Source of the DNA: Thalassospira sp. HF15
Lineage (GTDB): Bacteria; Pseudomonadota; Alphaproteobacteria; Rhodospirillales; Thalassospiraceae
DNA length: 64,000 nucleotides
Direction: 5' to 3'
Assembly: GCF_011806525.1 (NCBI RefSeq)
Contig: NZ_JAAVKI010000002.1
Coordinates: 434,001-498,000 of the forward strand
The notes under the pieces were generated by a model. That model was given only the letters and a program-made list of their open reading frames with translations, was not told the origin of the DNA and ran no database searches. A program made the translations under genes and the position numbers. Positions 27,608 through 36,852 of the stretch are shown one piece after another; the stretch's first letter is position 1; every line of letters begins with the position of its first letter.

Positions 27608-27955
27608 TCAGCGATCATGTTGTGTCCGGGAATCGTCCGGGGCCTGATCGCGGTCATTCAGGCCGTAATCACGGATCACACCAGCCACCCGCAAACGATA
27701 ATCTTCAAAGATTTTATGGCGGCCTTTGATCTGGGCTCTGCGATGTTCGCCCAGATTGCGCCAGGCGGCAATCGCGTCCTCATCGCGCCAGAAAGACAGC
27801 GATAAAACCTTGCACGGTGTGGTCAGGCTTTGAAACCGTTCGATCGAAATAAAACCATCCATGGTTTCAAGCACGGGTTTGAGATCACCCGCAATCGCAA
27901 GGTAATCGTCATAGCGCCCTTCATGTGGCGTGACTTCGAAAATGACAGCAATCAT
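27608..27955 (-). CDS. Antibiotic biosynthesis monooxygenase (ABM) domain protein
   Basis: This 115-aa protein has the dimeric ferredoxin-like fold of ABM proteins: [33 protein letters not shown] and [21 protein letters not shown]. Members act as cofactor-free monooxygenases or stress-response helpers. Its start overlaps the stop of the NIPSNAP gene by 4 bp (ATGA), so the two are translationally coupled. Confidence 0.9.
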   Translation of the reverse strand: MIAVIFEVTPHEGRYDDYLAIAGDLKPVLETMDGFISIERFQSLTTPCKVLSLSFWRDEDAIAAWRNLGEHRRAQIKGRHKIFEDYRLRVAGVIRDYGLNDRDQAPDDSRTQHDR

Positions 27956-28281
27956 GGTTTGATCAGCTCCGCATGTGGCGCGGACGCAATTTTAAGAAAC
28001 TGGCGTTCTTCGCGCAGGATGAATTTCTCGCACTGGGAAAATTCGTAATTCTCACGACCCAGTGGATCGTCTTTCAATCGGGCGCGATAGGCTTCATATG
28101 ATGCCAGATCGGGCAAATGATAGATGCCATAGGCGGTTGAGACCGAGCCTTCATGCGGGGCGAAATAACCGACAAGGTCCGCCCCGCAGCGCGGAATGGC
28201 CTGCCCCCAGTTCCGCGCATATTCGATAAAGGCATCCTTTTTATAGGGATCGATTTCATAGCGAATGAAGCAAGTGATCAT
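27952..28281 (-). CDS. NIPSNAP family protein
   Basis: The 109-aa product is a stand-alone NIPSNAP domain ([25 protein letters not shown] ... FLKIASAP). The biochemical role of bacterial NIPSNAP proteins is not settled. AAGGA is placed before the ATG. Together with the ABM gene it forms a two-gene operon, divergent from an ArsR-type regulator at 28371, which probably controls it. The intergenic region is only 89 bp. Confidence 0.92.
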   Translation of the reverse strand: MITCFIRYEIDPYKKDAFIEYARNWGQAIPRCGADLVGYFAPHEGSVSTAYGIYHLPDLASYEAYRARLKDDPLGRENYEFSQCEKFILREERQFLKIASAPHAELIKP

Positions 28282-28370
28282 GACAGCGTCCTTTCAGGAG
28301 AGGGGTCTTTTTGGGTGACAGATCCATTATCCCGATTGCTGCGCATCAATGCTTCGATTAGCATCGAACT

Positions 28371-29051
28371 ATGAAAGAAGGACCCGATATTGCCCGCGTG
28401 GCTGCATTGCTTGGCGATCCGGCGCGCGCAAACATGCTGACCGCATTGATGAGTGGCCGTGCCTTGACGGCGACTGAGCTGGCGCAGGAAGCCGGGGTGA
28501 CTCCGCAAACTGCAAGCTCGCATCTGGCGAAGCTTGAAGCAGGCCAGATCGTAACCCCGCGCAAACAGGGGCGGCATCGTTATTTTACGCTCAGCGGGCC
28601 TGATATTGTCGAGGCGCTGGAAGTTCTGATGGGGATCGCCAATCGGGTCGGGCATAACCGGGTGCGGACCGGCCCCAAGGACCCGGAACTGCGCAAGGCA
28701 CGCGTTTGTTATGACCATCTGGCCGGTGATATGGGCGTTGCGTTGTTTGATGGCCTTGCAAAGCGCAAGCTGATTGCAAGTGATCTTAATGGGGTTGCCC
28801 TGACGCCAGCCGGGATCGATTTTGCCAGTGAATTTGGCATTGATCTGGATGGTTTGCGGGCCAAGCGCCGACCGCTCTGTCGGGAATGTCTTGATTGGAG
28901 CGCCCGGCAATCGCATCTGGCGGGATCATTCGGCGCGGCGTTGCTGGACCGGTTTTATGATCTTGGCTGGGCGCGGCGCGTGACCGATTCGCGTATTGTG
29001 CGGTTTAGCAACGCGGGCGAGAAATCATTCCGCGACCTTATTAATCCCTAG
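28371..29051 (+). CDS. ArsR-type winged-helix regulator with C-terminal extension
   Basis: Residues 1-85 are an ArsR/SmtB-like DNA-binding domain (ARANMLTALMSGRALTATELAQEAGVTPQTASSHLAKLEAGQIV ... KQGRHRYF). The remaining 140 residues are not typical of metal sensors; the pair RPLCRECLDW contains two cysteines that might bind a metal or a ligand. Length 226 aa. Its 3' end overlaps the convergent sirtuin gene by 11 bp. Confidence 0.88.
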   Translation: MKEGPDIARVAALLGDPARANMLTALMSGRALTATELAQEAGVTPQTASSHLAKLEAGQIVTPRKQGRHRYFTLSGPDIVEALEVLMGIANRVGHNRVRTGPKDPELRKARVCYDHLAGDMGVALFDGLAKRKLIASDLNGVALTPAGIDFASEFGIDLDGLRAKRRPLCRECLDWSARQSHLAGSFGAALLDRFYDLGWARRVTDSRIVRFSNAGEKSFRDLINP

Positions 29052-29805
29052 GACCCGATCCGTCTTCCAGCAGGGTGGCAACAAAGGCCGGGACCAACTC
29101 GGTGGCCGGGCCATAAGTGCTGTGATCAAACAAGGTGGCACCGGAACTGGGTTCGAGATTGAGCTCGACCGTTTCGGCCCCGGCTTCTTCATGGGCAACC
29201 TGAACAAAACCGGCTGCGGGATAGACATTGCCCGATGTGCCAATCGAGATGAAAAGTCCGCAATCGCCAAGGGCAGCATAAATGCGCTCCATCTCAAGGG
29301 GCATTTCGCCAAACCACACCACATGCGGGCGCAATCCGCCTGCCTTGCCGCACGCGGGGCAGGGTGTTTCCTTGGCAAGATCGCCGGGCCATTCGGTCAG
29401 AAGGTCGCAATGATTGCAGCGGATTTTCAAAAGCTCGCCATGCATATGGATCAGGTTTTTTGACCCTGCCCGGCCATGCAGATCATCGATGTTTTGGGTG
29501 ACCAGCAACACATCACCGGGCCATTCGGCCTCAAGCCTTGCAAGTGCGACGTGGGCGGCATTGGGCTGCACATTCGGATCATGCAGCCCAGCCCGCCTGT
29601 CATTATAGAAATGATGCACCAGATCGGGATTGGCGATGAAGGCTTCGGGCGTTGCGACCTCGGAGATATCGTATTTCGCCCAGATGCCGTCCGCGTCCCG
29701 AAAGGTATGCAGGCCGCTTTCCTTGGAAATGCCTGCCCCTGTCAGGATAACAATCGGAGCTTTTTCATCGCGCAGGATTTCGATCAGATCGGGGCGAAGT
29801 GGCAT
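29041..29805 (-). CDS. cobB: NAD-dependent protein deacylase, sirtuin family
   Basis: It removes acyl groups from lysines using NAD, yielding O-acyl-ADP-ribose. Motifs are GAGISKESGLHTFRD, TQNIDDLHGRAGS, the catalytic H in IHMHGEL, and a four-Cys zinc site (CNHC and CPACG). The helix YNDRRAGL carries Y-x-x-R as in SIRT5/E. coli CobB, pointing to desuccinylase activity too. I chose the ATG at 29805 (MPLRPDL); an upstream frame reaches 29859. Length 254 aa. Its stop lies in the ArsR gene's end. Confidence 0.94.
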   Translation of the reverse strand: MPLRPDLIEILRDEKAPIVILTGAGISKESGLHTFRDADGIWAKYDISEVATPEAFIANPDLVHHFYNDRRAGLHDPNVQPNAAHVALARLEAEWPGDVLLVTQNIDDLHGRAGSKNLIHMHGELLKIRCNHCDLLTEWPGDLAKETPCPACGKAGGLRPHVVWFGEMPLEMERIYAALGDCGLFISIGTSGNVYPAAGFVQVAHEEAGAETVELNLEPSSGATLFDHSTYGPATELVPAFVATLLEDGSGPRD

Positions 29806-29855
29806 GGTGTGCGGTCCTGTACTGGTGTCCTGATGGTTTGAACAGCCTAATGCAA

Positions 29856-29892
29856 ACAAAACACCCCCGCCAAGTCTGTCTGGCAGGGGTGA
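29856..29892 (-). terminator. Rho-independent terminator of grpE
   Basis: Minus-strand stem CACCCCTGCC / GGCGGGGGTG with internal mismatch, followed by TTTTGTTTG; 58 bp after the grpE stop. Confidence 0.75.
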
Positions 29893-29949
29893 ATGTAAAA
29901 CCGATCGTCTATGACCGGTTATCTGAAATTCGTTTGGCGATCAGACCAA

Positions 29950-30591
29950 TCAGGCAGAGGTATCAACGTTGCCGCCCGGGGTATCGTCCTGTTTGGGCGC
30001 ATCCCCTGCCGGGTTTTTGGTGACACCGACCATGGCCGGGCGCAGCAAGCGGCCCTTAAGGACGTAACCGGCCTGCATGACCTGTGCGACATGACCGTCC
30101 GGATATTCCGGATGCGGCAGTTCAAACACGGCCTGATGTTTGTTCGGGTCAAGCTTTTCACCAAGCGGTTCAAGCTTTTCGATGCCGTTCTTTTCAAGCG
30201 CCTTTTGCAGCGCCTGTTCGGTCATCTCGACACCGTCGACCAACGTTTTCATCGCCGGGTCGGCATCGGACGTGTCACCGGCGGCATCAAGGGCGCGACG
30301 CAGGTTGTCACTGACATCCAAAAGGTCGCGGGCAAACTTGGTGATGGCGTAGTTGCCGGCATCCTCGACGTCTTTCTTTGCGCGGCGGCGGGTGTTTTCC
30401 ACCTCGGCGGCCTGACGCAACAGACGGTCTTTCAGTTCTGCGACTTCGGCTTCAAGCGCCTCGATCGGGTCCTGGGGTGCAGCATCTTCGCGCGCTTCCT
30501 CGGTCGCCTCTGCTGCGACCTCGTCAGAAGCGGTTTCCTCTGCATTGACGTCGTGCAGATCTTCCGGATTGTTCTTTGCGGTTTCCGACAT
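29950..30591 (-). CDS. grpE: Nucleotide exchange factor GrpE
   Basis: GrpE releases ADP from DnaK. The 213-aa product has an acidic N-terminus, a long coiled-coil (about 45-110) and the C-terminal beta domain ([45 protein letters not shown]). The ATG at 30591 (MSETAKN) seems the likely start; one 7 codons upstream lacks a better site. It is 31 bp or more downstream of hrcA on the same strand, forming an hrcA-grpE unit, while dnaK-dnaJ lie 27 kb away. Confidence 0.95.
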   Translation of the reverse strand: MSETAKNNPEDLHDVNAEETASDEVAAEATEEAREDAAPQDPIEALEAEVAELKDRLLRQAAEVENTRRRAKKDVEDAGNYAITKFARDLLDVSDNLRRALDAAGDTSDADPAMKTLVDGVEMTEQALQKALEKNGIEKLEPLGEKLDPNKHQAVFELPHPEYPDGHVAQVMQAGYVLKGRLLRPAMVGVTKNPAGDAPKQDDTPGGNVDTSA

Positions 30592-30642
30592 GGCTAACCT
30601 TGCTACTTTCACGTTATGCGGCCTGACACGCAGCGCCGCGAT

Positions 30643-31701
30643 TTATCCAATCAGTCGACCGACCAGCTTGGCGGTATAATCGACCAGCGGAATGATCCGG
30701 GCATAATTGATCCGGGTCGGTCCGACAACCCCGATTGCACCCACAATGCTGCCTTCAGCATTCTGATAGGGCGAAATCACCATCGAAAGACCCGATCCGC
30801 CGAACAGTTTGTTCTCCGACCCGATGAAAATCTGAACGCCCTGGGCATCCGTCGTCACATCGAGCAATTCAATCATCTGATCGCGGGCTTCCAGCACGTT
30901 AAACAGGCGGCGAACGGTCTCAAGCTGTTCTATCGTATCGATACTTTCGAGCAGCTGGGATTGGCCCTTCACAATCAGGGACGATCCCTTGACCCCGCCA
31001 GCCCAGGTTGCCAGGCCCGCATCAATCAGATTGGCGGAAAGATCATCAAGCTCCTGCTTGAGGCGATCACGCTCCTGAGTCATCAGAAGGCGCGCATCAT
31101 CAAGCGTCTTTCCAGCCAACCGGGTATTTAGATAGTTTGCCGCTTCTGTCAATGCCGAGGCGGGCAAATCGGGCGGAACATCAAGGATTCGGTTTTCAAC
31201 ATTGCCGTTTTGGGAGACCAGCACAGCCAGAACCTTGCCCGGCGACAGGGCAACAAATTCGATCTGTTTAAGGCGAATGCCATCGGTTTTGGGCGCGACC
31301 ACCAGTCCGGCACAGCGCGACAGGCCGGATAACATGGTGGTGGCTTCGCCCAGCATCTGATCAAGCGAATAGCCCGCCTGTTCGCAGTTTTTGGTCAGTT
31401 GGTCGCGTTCGGCATTGGGAAGGTCGCCGACCTCCATCAAGGCATTCACAAACAGACGCAGGCCCTTTTCACTGGGCAGGCGGCCAGCCGAGATGTGCGG
31501 TGCGACCAGCAGACCCATTTCTTCCAGATCGGACATGACATTGCGAATGGTCGCAGCCGACAGGTTTTCCGACATGCGCCGCGCGATCGAGCGCGAGCCA
31601 ATCGGTTCGCCCGTTTCGACATAGGCATCGACAATCTGGCGGAACACTTCACGTGACCGCGCATTCATGTCGCCCAGCAATGTATCGTCAAAATGCGCCA
31701 T
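30643..31701 (-). CDS. hrcA: Heat-inducible transcription repressor HrcA
   Basis: HrcA binds CIRCE operators at groESL-type heat-shock genes and is controlled by GroE. The 352-aa protein has the N-terminal winged helix ([39 protein letters not shown]) and the conserved C-terminal [22 protein letters not shown]. No CIRCE element (TTAGCACTC-N9-GAGTGCTAA) was found in the window, so its targets lie elsewhere. Confidence 0.96.
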   Translation of the reverse strand: MAHFDDTLLGDMNARSREVFRQIVDAYVETGEPIGSRSIARRMSENLSAATIRNVMSDLEEMGLLVAPHISAGRLPSEKGLRLFVNALMEVGDLPNAERDQLTKNCEQAGYSLDQMLGEATTMLSGLSRCAGLVVAPKTDGIRLKQIEFVALSPGKVLAVLVSQNGNVENRILDVPPDLPASALTEAANYLNTRLAGKTLDDARLLMTQERDRLKQELDDLSANLIDAGLATWAGGVKGSSLIVKGQSQLLESIDTIEQLETVRRLFNVLEARDQMIELLDVTTDAQGVQIFIGSENKLFGGSGLSMVISPYQNAEGSIVGAIGVVGPTRINYARIIPLVDYTAKLVGRLIG

Positions 31702-31982
31702 CTGGTTCGGTCGGGACCTGTTGTCGTGAAACTGTTGAGAATTTAGTCAGGCAAACCCATTGCGTCAATTGCACGGCCCATCGGCCAGCAAAGCTTGTGG
31801 AATCGCTTCAAGTTGTTGGTTTAGCTGCATTGCGCCAAGATTGCACGAAAACCGATAAAAACATGCGGGGAAACTGCTGGACGTTTGCCGGGTCACATCT
31901 TACTTTGGGCCAAATTTCACAGGACAATTTTGCTGTGTTCCGATCTGTGAACGCTGCCAAAACAAACAAGAGGTTCCTTCTC

Positions 31983-32699
31983 ATGCGCCCTTCCGGCCGT
32001 AGCCCCGATCAGCTTCGCGATGTGACGATTGAAACCGGCATTTCCAAATATGCCGAAGGCTCCTGCCTGATCAAATTCGGCGACACGCATGTGATCTGTA
32101 CCGCCACCGTCGAGGACAAGGTCCCGGGCTGGATGCGCAATTCCGGCAAGGGCTGGATCACGGCGGAATACGGCATGCTGCCGCGCGCTACTGATTCGCG
32201 TATGAACCGCGAAGCGGCCCGTGGTGGTCAGTCCGGTCGTACTCAGGAAATCCAGCGCCTGATCGGCCGTTCGATCCGTGCGGTTGCCGACATGAAGGCG
32301 ATGGGCGAAATGCAGATGCGCCTTGATTGTGATGTTATCCAGGCCGATGGCGGCACGCGCACGGCATCGATCACGGGTGCTTATGTTGCGGCCCATCTGG
32401 CATTTCAGGGCGTGCGTCGCCTTGGTTTGATCAAGGAAATCCCGCTGACCCAGCCGGTCGCGGCCATTTCATGCGGCATTTACGAAGGTGAAGCGGTACT
32501 GGATCTGGATTACGCCGAAGACAGCAATGCCGGGGCAGATGCCAACTTCGTGCTGGCGGGCAATGGTGGCATCGTCGAAGTGCAGGCAACCGCCGAAGAC
32601 GTACCGTTTGACCGCGCGGCCTATGATCAGATGTTCACGCTGGCCGAAAAAGGCTGCAAGGAATTGTTCGCCAAACAGCGTGAAGCCTTGGGTCTTTAA
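31983..32699 (+). CDS. rph: Ribonuclease PH
   Basis: It trims tRNA 3' ends by phosphorolysis. The 238-aa protein starts at the ATG at 31983 ([19 protein letters not shown]) after AAGAGG; a longer in-frame extension lacks conserved sequence. Typical blocks are [30 protein letters not shown] and [16 protein letters not shown]. Divergent from hrcA and followed by rdgB. Confidence 0.97.
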   Translation: MRPSGRSPDQLRDVTIETGISKYAEGSCLIKFGDTHVICTATVEDKVPGWMRNSGKGWITAEYGMLPRATDSRMNREAARGGQSGRTQEIQRLIGRSIRAVADMKAMGEMQMRLDCDVIQADGGTRTASITGAYVAAHLAFQGVRRLGLIKEIPLTQPVAAISCGIYEGEAVLDLDYAEDSNAGADANFVLAGNGGIVEVQATAEDVPFDRAAYDQMFTLAEKGCKELFAKQREALGL

Positions 32700-32717
32700 G
32701 GTCGCTGATCTTCGTCC

Positions 32718-32820
32718 CATGCTGGCCTGCAAATGGCGGGTCACTGCGCTTCCGATGCTCACGTAACGTCAAGTACGCTGCGCTTCGGTTCTCGCGACCA
32801 GCCATTTTCGGCTCAGCATG
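32718..32820. repeat. Long imperfect hairpin between rph and rdgB
   Basis: CATGCTGGCCTGCAAATGGC (32718-32737) can pair with GCCATTTTCGGCTCAGCATG (32801-32820): the outer seven bases are perfect and AAATGGC / GCCATTT is perfect. Inside, GGTC and GACC pair and the two copies of CTGCGCTTC(G/C)G repeat. A similar region recurs upstream of rdgB-type genes in related bacteria, as far as I recall. Role unknown. Confidence 0.5.
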
Positions 32821-32885
32821 AAACGAATCTCAACAACCTTGTTATGATCACACCCCTCCTAGAAACCGCATTTTCAGGCAAGACC

Positions 32886-33485
32886 ATGGCCCGTCGTTTC
32901 ACGGAAAAAAAACTCGTCATCGCCAGCCATAACAAAGGCAAGATCAAGGAGATCGCCGAACTTCTCGAACCTTTCGGGATCGAGGTCTTCTCGGCTGGTG
33001 AACTTGATCTTCCCGAACCCGAAGAAACCGAAAAGACCTTTATTGGCAATGCCCAGCTGAAATCAACGGCGGCGGCCAATGGGGCCAATCTGCCCGCCCT
33101 TGCTGATGACAGCGGCCTTGCCGTTTCCGCGCTTGATGGCGCACCGGGGATTTATTCGGCGCGCTGGGCCGGGCCGGACAAGGATTTCGACATGGCGATG
33201 GAGAAAGTCCAGAACGGTATTGGGTCGCACCCGGACCGCCGGGCATCCTTCATCTGTGCCCTGTCGCTGGCCTGGCCGGATGGCCATGTCGAGAATTTCG
33301 AAGGTCGGGTAGAAGGGGAAATCGTCTGGCCCAAACGCGGTCCGCATGGCTTTGGCTATGACCCGATTTTCCAACCCAAGGGTTACGCCGAAACCTTTGG
33401 TGAAATGGACCCGGCGAAAAAGCATGAAATGAGCCACCGGGCTGATGCCTTCCGCCAGTTGGTCAAGGCCTGCTTCGAAGACTGA
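32886..33485 (+). CDS. rdgB: XTP/dITP pyrophosphatase (Ham1/RdgB)
   Basis: It removes non-canonical purine nucleoside triphosphates (dITP, XTP) from the pool. The 199-aa protein begins at 32886; motifs are [56 protein letters not shown] and [11 protein letters not shown], which hold the nucleotide-binding and metal residues. The in-frame extension up to 32733 is unlikely. It lies in a plus-strand series rph-rdgB-hemW. Confidence 0.96.
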   Translation: MARRFTEKKLVIASHNKGKIKEIAELLEPFGIEVFSAGELDLPEPEETEKTFIGNAQLKSTAAANGANLPALADDSGLAVSALDGAPGIYSARWAGPDKDFDMAMEKVQNGIGSHPDRRASFICALSLAWPDGHVENFEGRVEGEIVWPKRGPHGFGYDPIFQPKGYAETFGEMDPAKKHEMSHRADAFRQLVKACFED

Positions 33486-33594
33486 TTTCAGGTTTAATCA
33501 CCTGCATTGAACTTATGCACGCATCGCGGATGTCATCATCGGCGGTGCGTGTTAGTTTATCGGCCAACATTCCCGCGTTTGAAAAGAGTCCCGC

Positions 33595-34788
33595 GTGTCC
33601 GCAGCCTCAAGTGAAACCGTGCCGTTTGGCATTTATATCCACTGGCCATTCTGTCTGTCGAAATGCCCCTATTGCGATTTCAACAGCCATGTGGCGAACA
33701 GCGTCGATCACGTGCGCTGGCGCAAGGCGCTCCGGGCGGAGCTGGCGTTTGGCGCTGCCCGCCATCCGGGGCGGACAGTGGGCTCAGTGTTCTTTGGCGG
33801 CGGCACGCCATCCCTGATGGATCCGGAAACTGCCGGGGCCTTGATTGACGATATCAAGTCCTTCTGGCCGGTGACGGATGATCTTGAAATCACGTTGGAG
33901 GCCAATCCGGGTACGGTCGAGATTGACCGGTTTTCGGCCTTTGCCGCCAACGGCATTAACCGGGTGTCAATTGGCATTCAGGCCCTGAATGACCGCGATC
34001 TCAAGTTCCTTGGTCGCTTGCACAGTGCCGAGGAAGCCATGCGGGCTTTGGATGTCGCGACTTCGGTGTTTGATCGTTTTTCCTTTGATCTGATCTATGC
34101 AAGGCCGGAACACGATCCCGAGGCCTGGCGCAAGGAACTGCGTGAGGGGCTTGAGATCGCCAATGGCCATATCTCGCTCTATCAGCTGACCATCGAGCCG
34201 GGCACACAGTTCTATACCCTGCACCAGCGCGGTGATCTGGTGGTGCCGGGCGAAGACCTTGCGACCGAACTTTACGAGATCACCCAGGAAGAAACCGAGC
34301 GGGCTGGCTATCGTTGTTATGAAGTGTCCAACCACGCCAAACCGGGGCAGGAAAGCCGCCATAACCTCGTCTACTGGCGCTATGGCGATTATCTTGGCAT
34401 CGGTCCGGGCGCGCATGGCCGCGAGGCGGTGGTGGGCTCAGATGGCACCACCACGCCAATGGCGGTGCGCCGTCACCGTGCGCCGGATGTCTGGCTGGAT
34501 CGGGTCGAACAGCATGGTCATGGCACGCAGGAAGAAACCACGCTTGAGTCTGATGAACGTCTGCTTGAAATGGTGATGATGGGCTTGCGCCTGAATGAAA
34601 CCATCCCGACCGCACGGTTTGACCGCATCATCGGCAAGGGACCGCGTGACGTTCTGGCGCAGGATCGGCTGAAAACCCTTATCGAGTCTGGTGATCTGAT
34701 CTGTGATTCCGCGGGTCTGCGTGCGACCGATCAGGGCAGGAACCGTTTGAACGGTGTTCTGGCCTATTTGTTCGACCACGCGGTGTGA
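33595..34788 (+). CDS. hemW: Radical SAM coproporphyrinogen III oxidase-like protein HemW
   Basis: The 397-aa product carries the radical-SAM cluster motif CxxxCxxC as CLSKCPYCDFNSH and the FFGGGTPSLMD, LEANPGTVE and RVSIGIQALN segments. HemW is generally held to be a heme chaperone, not the oxidase itself. The translation starts at GTG. It is 109 bp downstream of rdgB. The C-terminal HemN-like domain is present. Confidence 0.94.
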   Translation: MSAASSETVPFGIYIHWPFCLSKCPYCDFNSHVANSVDHVRWRKALRAELAFGAARHPGRTVGSVFFGGGTPSLMDPETAGALIDDIKSFWPVTDDLEITLEANPGTVEIDRFSAFAANGINRVSIGIQALNDRDLKFLGRLHSAEEAMRALDVATSVFDRFSFDLIYARPEHDPEAWRKELREGLEIANGHISLYQLTIEPGTQFYTLHQRGDLVVPGEDLATELYEITQEETERAGYRCYEVSNHAKPGQESRHNLVYWRYGDYLGIGPGAHGREAVVGSDGTTTPMAVRRHRAPDVWLDRVEQHGHGTQEETTLESDERLLEMVMMGLRLNETIPTARFDRIIGKGPRDVLAQDRLKTLIESGDLICDSAGLRATDQGRNRLNGVLAYLFDHAV

Positions 34789-34881
34789 TGCCCAAACCCG
34801 CAAAACGCCAAGAAAAACCGTGTGATTGTCAATGAAGGCGCAGGCGCCTGATTTAGTTTCACCGAACCATCAAAAAGTTGG

Positions 34882-34909
34882 TTGACACTTAAGCCTGACC
34901 GCGTATATT
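34882..34909 (+). promoter_or_regulatory. Sigma-70 promoter of tRNA-Leu
   Basis: TTGACA, a 16-bp spacer, TATATT: both hexamers are close to consensus. The tRNA begins 46 bp after the -10 hexamer. Confidence 0.85.
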
Positions 34910-34955
34910 CCGCCCCGTTCCGGCGGGAAACCCCGGACATTACCTAAGCCCCTAT

Positions 34956-35041
<86 letters not shown>

Positions 35042-35042
<1 letters not shown>

Positions 35043-35085
35043 TACCCCAGCACATTTCTGATGTGCTGGGGTATTGTCGTTTTGG
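35042..35085 (+). terminator. Terminator after tRNA-Leu
   Basis: ATACCCCAGCACA, loop TTTCTGA, TGTGCTGGGGTAT: a perfect 13-bp stem, then a moderately T-rich tail. Its first base is the last base of the tRNA's CCA end. Confidence 0.75.
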
Positions 35086-35163
35086 GGCTGATTTTCGTTG
35101 TTTCATCGATAATTTTGGTCATCCTGAAAGCCAGTCTCCAGTTTTGTAGTGGTTGGGGTGCCG

Positions 35164-35964
35164 ATGAGCGAAAGTGATAAAGAGATAAAAGGCCCAAAAG
35201 TTCCGGCCAAAGAAGTTTGCACTGCGCCAGGTTTCCGGTTTTTTGAGCGGCACTGGAAGATTTTTGACTTCTTGTTTTTTGCCTCTAACCTTGCGCGTAC
35301 CCAAGATGAGTCTCGGAAGATTGCGTTAAAGGCTCTCTCACTAGCTGATCCAGAAAAGTATGATGTTGGAAGTGACAAAGAAAGGCGGGGCGCTTTCAAG
35401 CGATTGCAGCAATTTCGAGATTATCAAACCGAAAATATGTGCATACGTCTTTCTGACAACTTCTTATGCTACCTCTCTGAGATTATTCAGGCATGTGCGT
35501 TGAAAAACCCGAACATAATAAAATCAAAAGAACAATTATCAGTTGAAGATATTTTAAACTTCAAGAGAAATAAGGATATTATAAGATTTGTTGTTGATAA
35601 AAAAATCAACGGACTTACTTACGGTGGTGTAAATGATATTGATAATTTTATTATGAGTAGAATTGGTTTTTCAATTTTAGAAGACGAAAATGCTAAGAAT
35701 ATAATTTCATATTCAGTAAATTTAAGAAACCTTTATACCCATAACAGAGGGATTGTCGATAATATTTTCAAGAGAAAGATGAAGGGTAATAATCTTTATT
35801 CACCATGTGATGTTGGTGATCTATATGAGGTCGATTATGATGATTTGGTTGTTATCGCCAACAATTATTACAATATATGTCAGGAGCTAGATTTATTTGT
35901 TTCTGAAAAATTTGGTTTGAAGAGGAAAAGATTTTCCACATGGGCCAAGAGTAAAACCATGTAA
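35164..35964 (+). CDS. HEPN-domain-like protein, AT-rich and probably acquired
   Basis: The 266-aa product does not resemble its neighbours. The C-terminal half is alpha-helical and has N-L-R188-N-L-Y-T-H193, an R-x4-H motif as in HEPN RNases, preceded by NGLTYGGVNDIDNFIM. Such proteins (RiboL-PSP-HEPN, abortive-infection families) often act as RNA-cleaving defence toxins. The coding sequence is very AT-rich: 35581-35640 has 17 G/C of 60. It sits right after the tRNA-Leu terminator, a common integration position, but no att repeat is visible. Start ATG at 35164 (GTG at 35149 also in frame). No antitoxin partner is seen. Confidence 0.65.
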   Translation: MSESDKEIKGPKVPAKEVCTAPGFRFFERHWKIFDFLFFASNLARTQDESRKIALKALSLADPEKYDVGSDKERRGAFKRLQQFRDYQTENMCIRLSDNFLCYLSEIIQACALKNPNIIKSKEQLSVEDILNFKRNKDIIRFVVDKKINGLTYGGVNDIDNFIMSRIGFSILEDENAKNIISYSVNLRNLYTHNRGIVDNIFKRKMKGNNLYSPCDVGDLYEVDYDDLVVIANNYYNICQELDLFVSEKFGLKRKRFSTWAKSKTM

Positions 35965-36076
35965 ACCTATACTAGGAGTTTTTAAGCTCAGTTCCTCCAA
36001 TTACCCCGACTTTTGCGATGCGATGCGCGGTTTGCTGTGTTAAGAACAGGCAAATTCTGACATTTGGAGAACCGCG

Positions 36077-36691
36077 ATGACCAATTTCCTCCATCTCGGA
36101 GATCTGCCCGATGACCTTGACCTTGGAAAGGTTGTGGCCATTGACAGTGAGACCATGGGCCTTAATCCGCACCGCGACCGTTTGTGTGTCGTGCAGCTTT
36201 CAAGCGGGGATGGCAACGCCCATCTGGTCAAGTTTGATGGGGAAGATTACAGCGCGCCGAACCTCAAAAAACTTCTGGCTGATGACAGCGTTCTCAAGCT
36301 GTTTCATTTCGGGCGTTTTGACATCGCGGTGATGGACAAATATCTCGGCGTGCGTTGTGCGCCCGTCTATTGCACCAAGATCGCGTCTAAACTAGTGCGC
36401 ACCTATACCGACCGTCATGGTTTGAAGGATGTGTTGCGCGAAACCGTCGGCGTCGAGATTTCCAAGCAGCAGCAGAGTTCTGACTGGGGCGCGCCTGAGC
36501 TTTCCAAGGAACAGATCGATTATGCAGCGTCTGATGTGCTCTATCTGCACAAGGCGCGTGAAGAGCTTGATCGTCGTCTGGTGCGCGAGGGGCGCATGGA
36601 AATGGCACAGGCCTGTTTTGACTTCCTGCCGATGCGCGCAACCCTTGATCTGGCCGGTTGGGAAGACACCGATATCTTCGCTCATTCATAA
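36077..36691 (+). CDS. rnd: Ribonuclease D-like 3'-5' exonuclease (short form)
   Basis: A DEDDy-type exonuclease domain of 204 aa. The metal-binding D23-x-E25 is in AIDSETMGLN and the distal Y-x3-D is in DYAASDVLYLHKAREEL. The HRDC domains of full E. coli RNase D are absent; short versions are known in alphaproteobacteria. Role is presumed RNA 3'-end trimming. GGAG lies before the ATG. It is separated from kdsD by about 160 bp. Confidence 0.9.
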   Translation: MTNFLHLGDLPDDLDLGKVVAIDSETMGLNPHRDRLCVVQLSSGDGNAHLVKFDGEDYSAPNLKKLLADDSVLKLFHFGRFDIAVMDKYLGVRCAPVYCTKIASKLVRTYTDRHGLKDVLRETVGVEISKQQQSSDWGAPELSKEQIDYAASDVLYLHKAREELDRRLVREGRMEMAQACFDFLPMRATLDLAGWEDTDIFAHS

Positions 36692-36852
36692 CGATGGCAT
36701 GAAATCGGCATAAGCCCGGTTAACCGCCTGTGAAGATTGCGCATGCTAGGGAATTGACCCCCATGCCAAGCGGGTTCATAGTTTTGGCCCAATGAACTTG
36801 CATATTGGGTCGAATGCCCTATTTCCGGGCGGGAAACGCTAACAAGAAACAA

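Noticed and set aside
31702..31982. CIRCE operator near hrcA
   Set aside because: No TTAGCACTC-N9-GAGTGCTAA pair in either direction.
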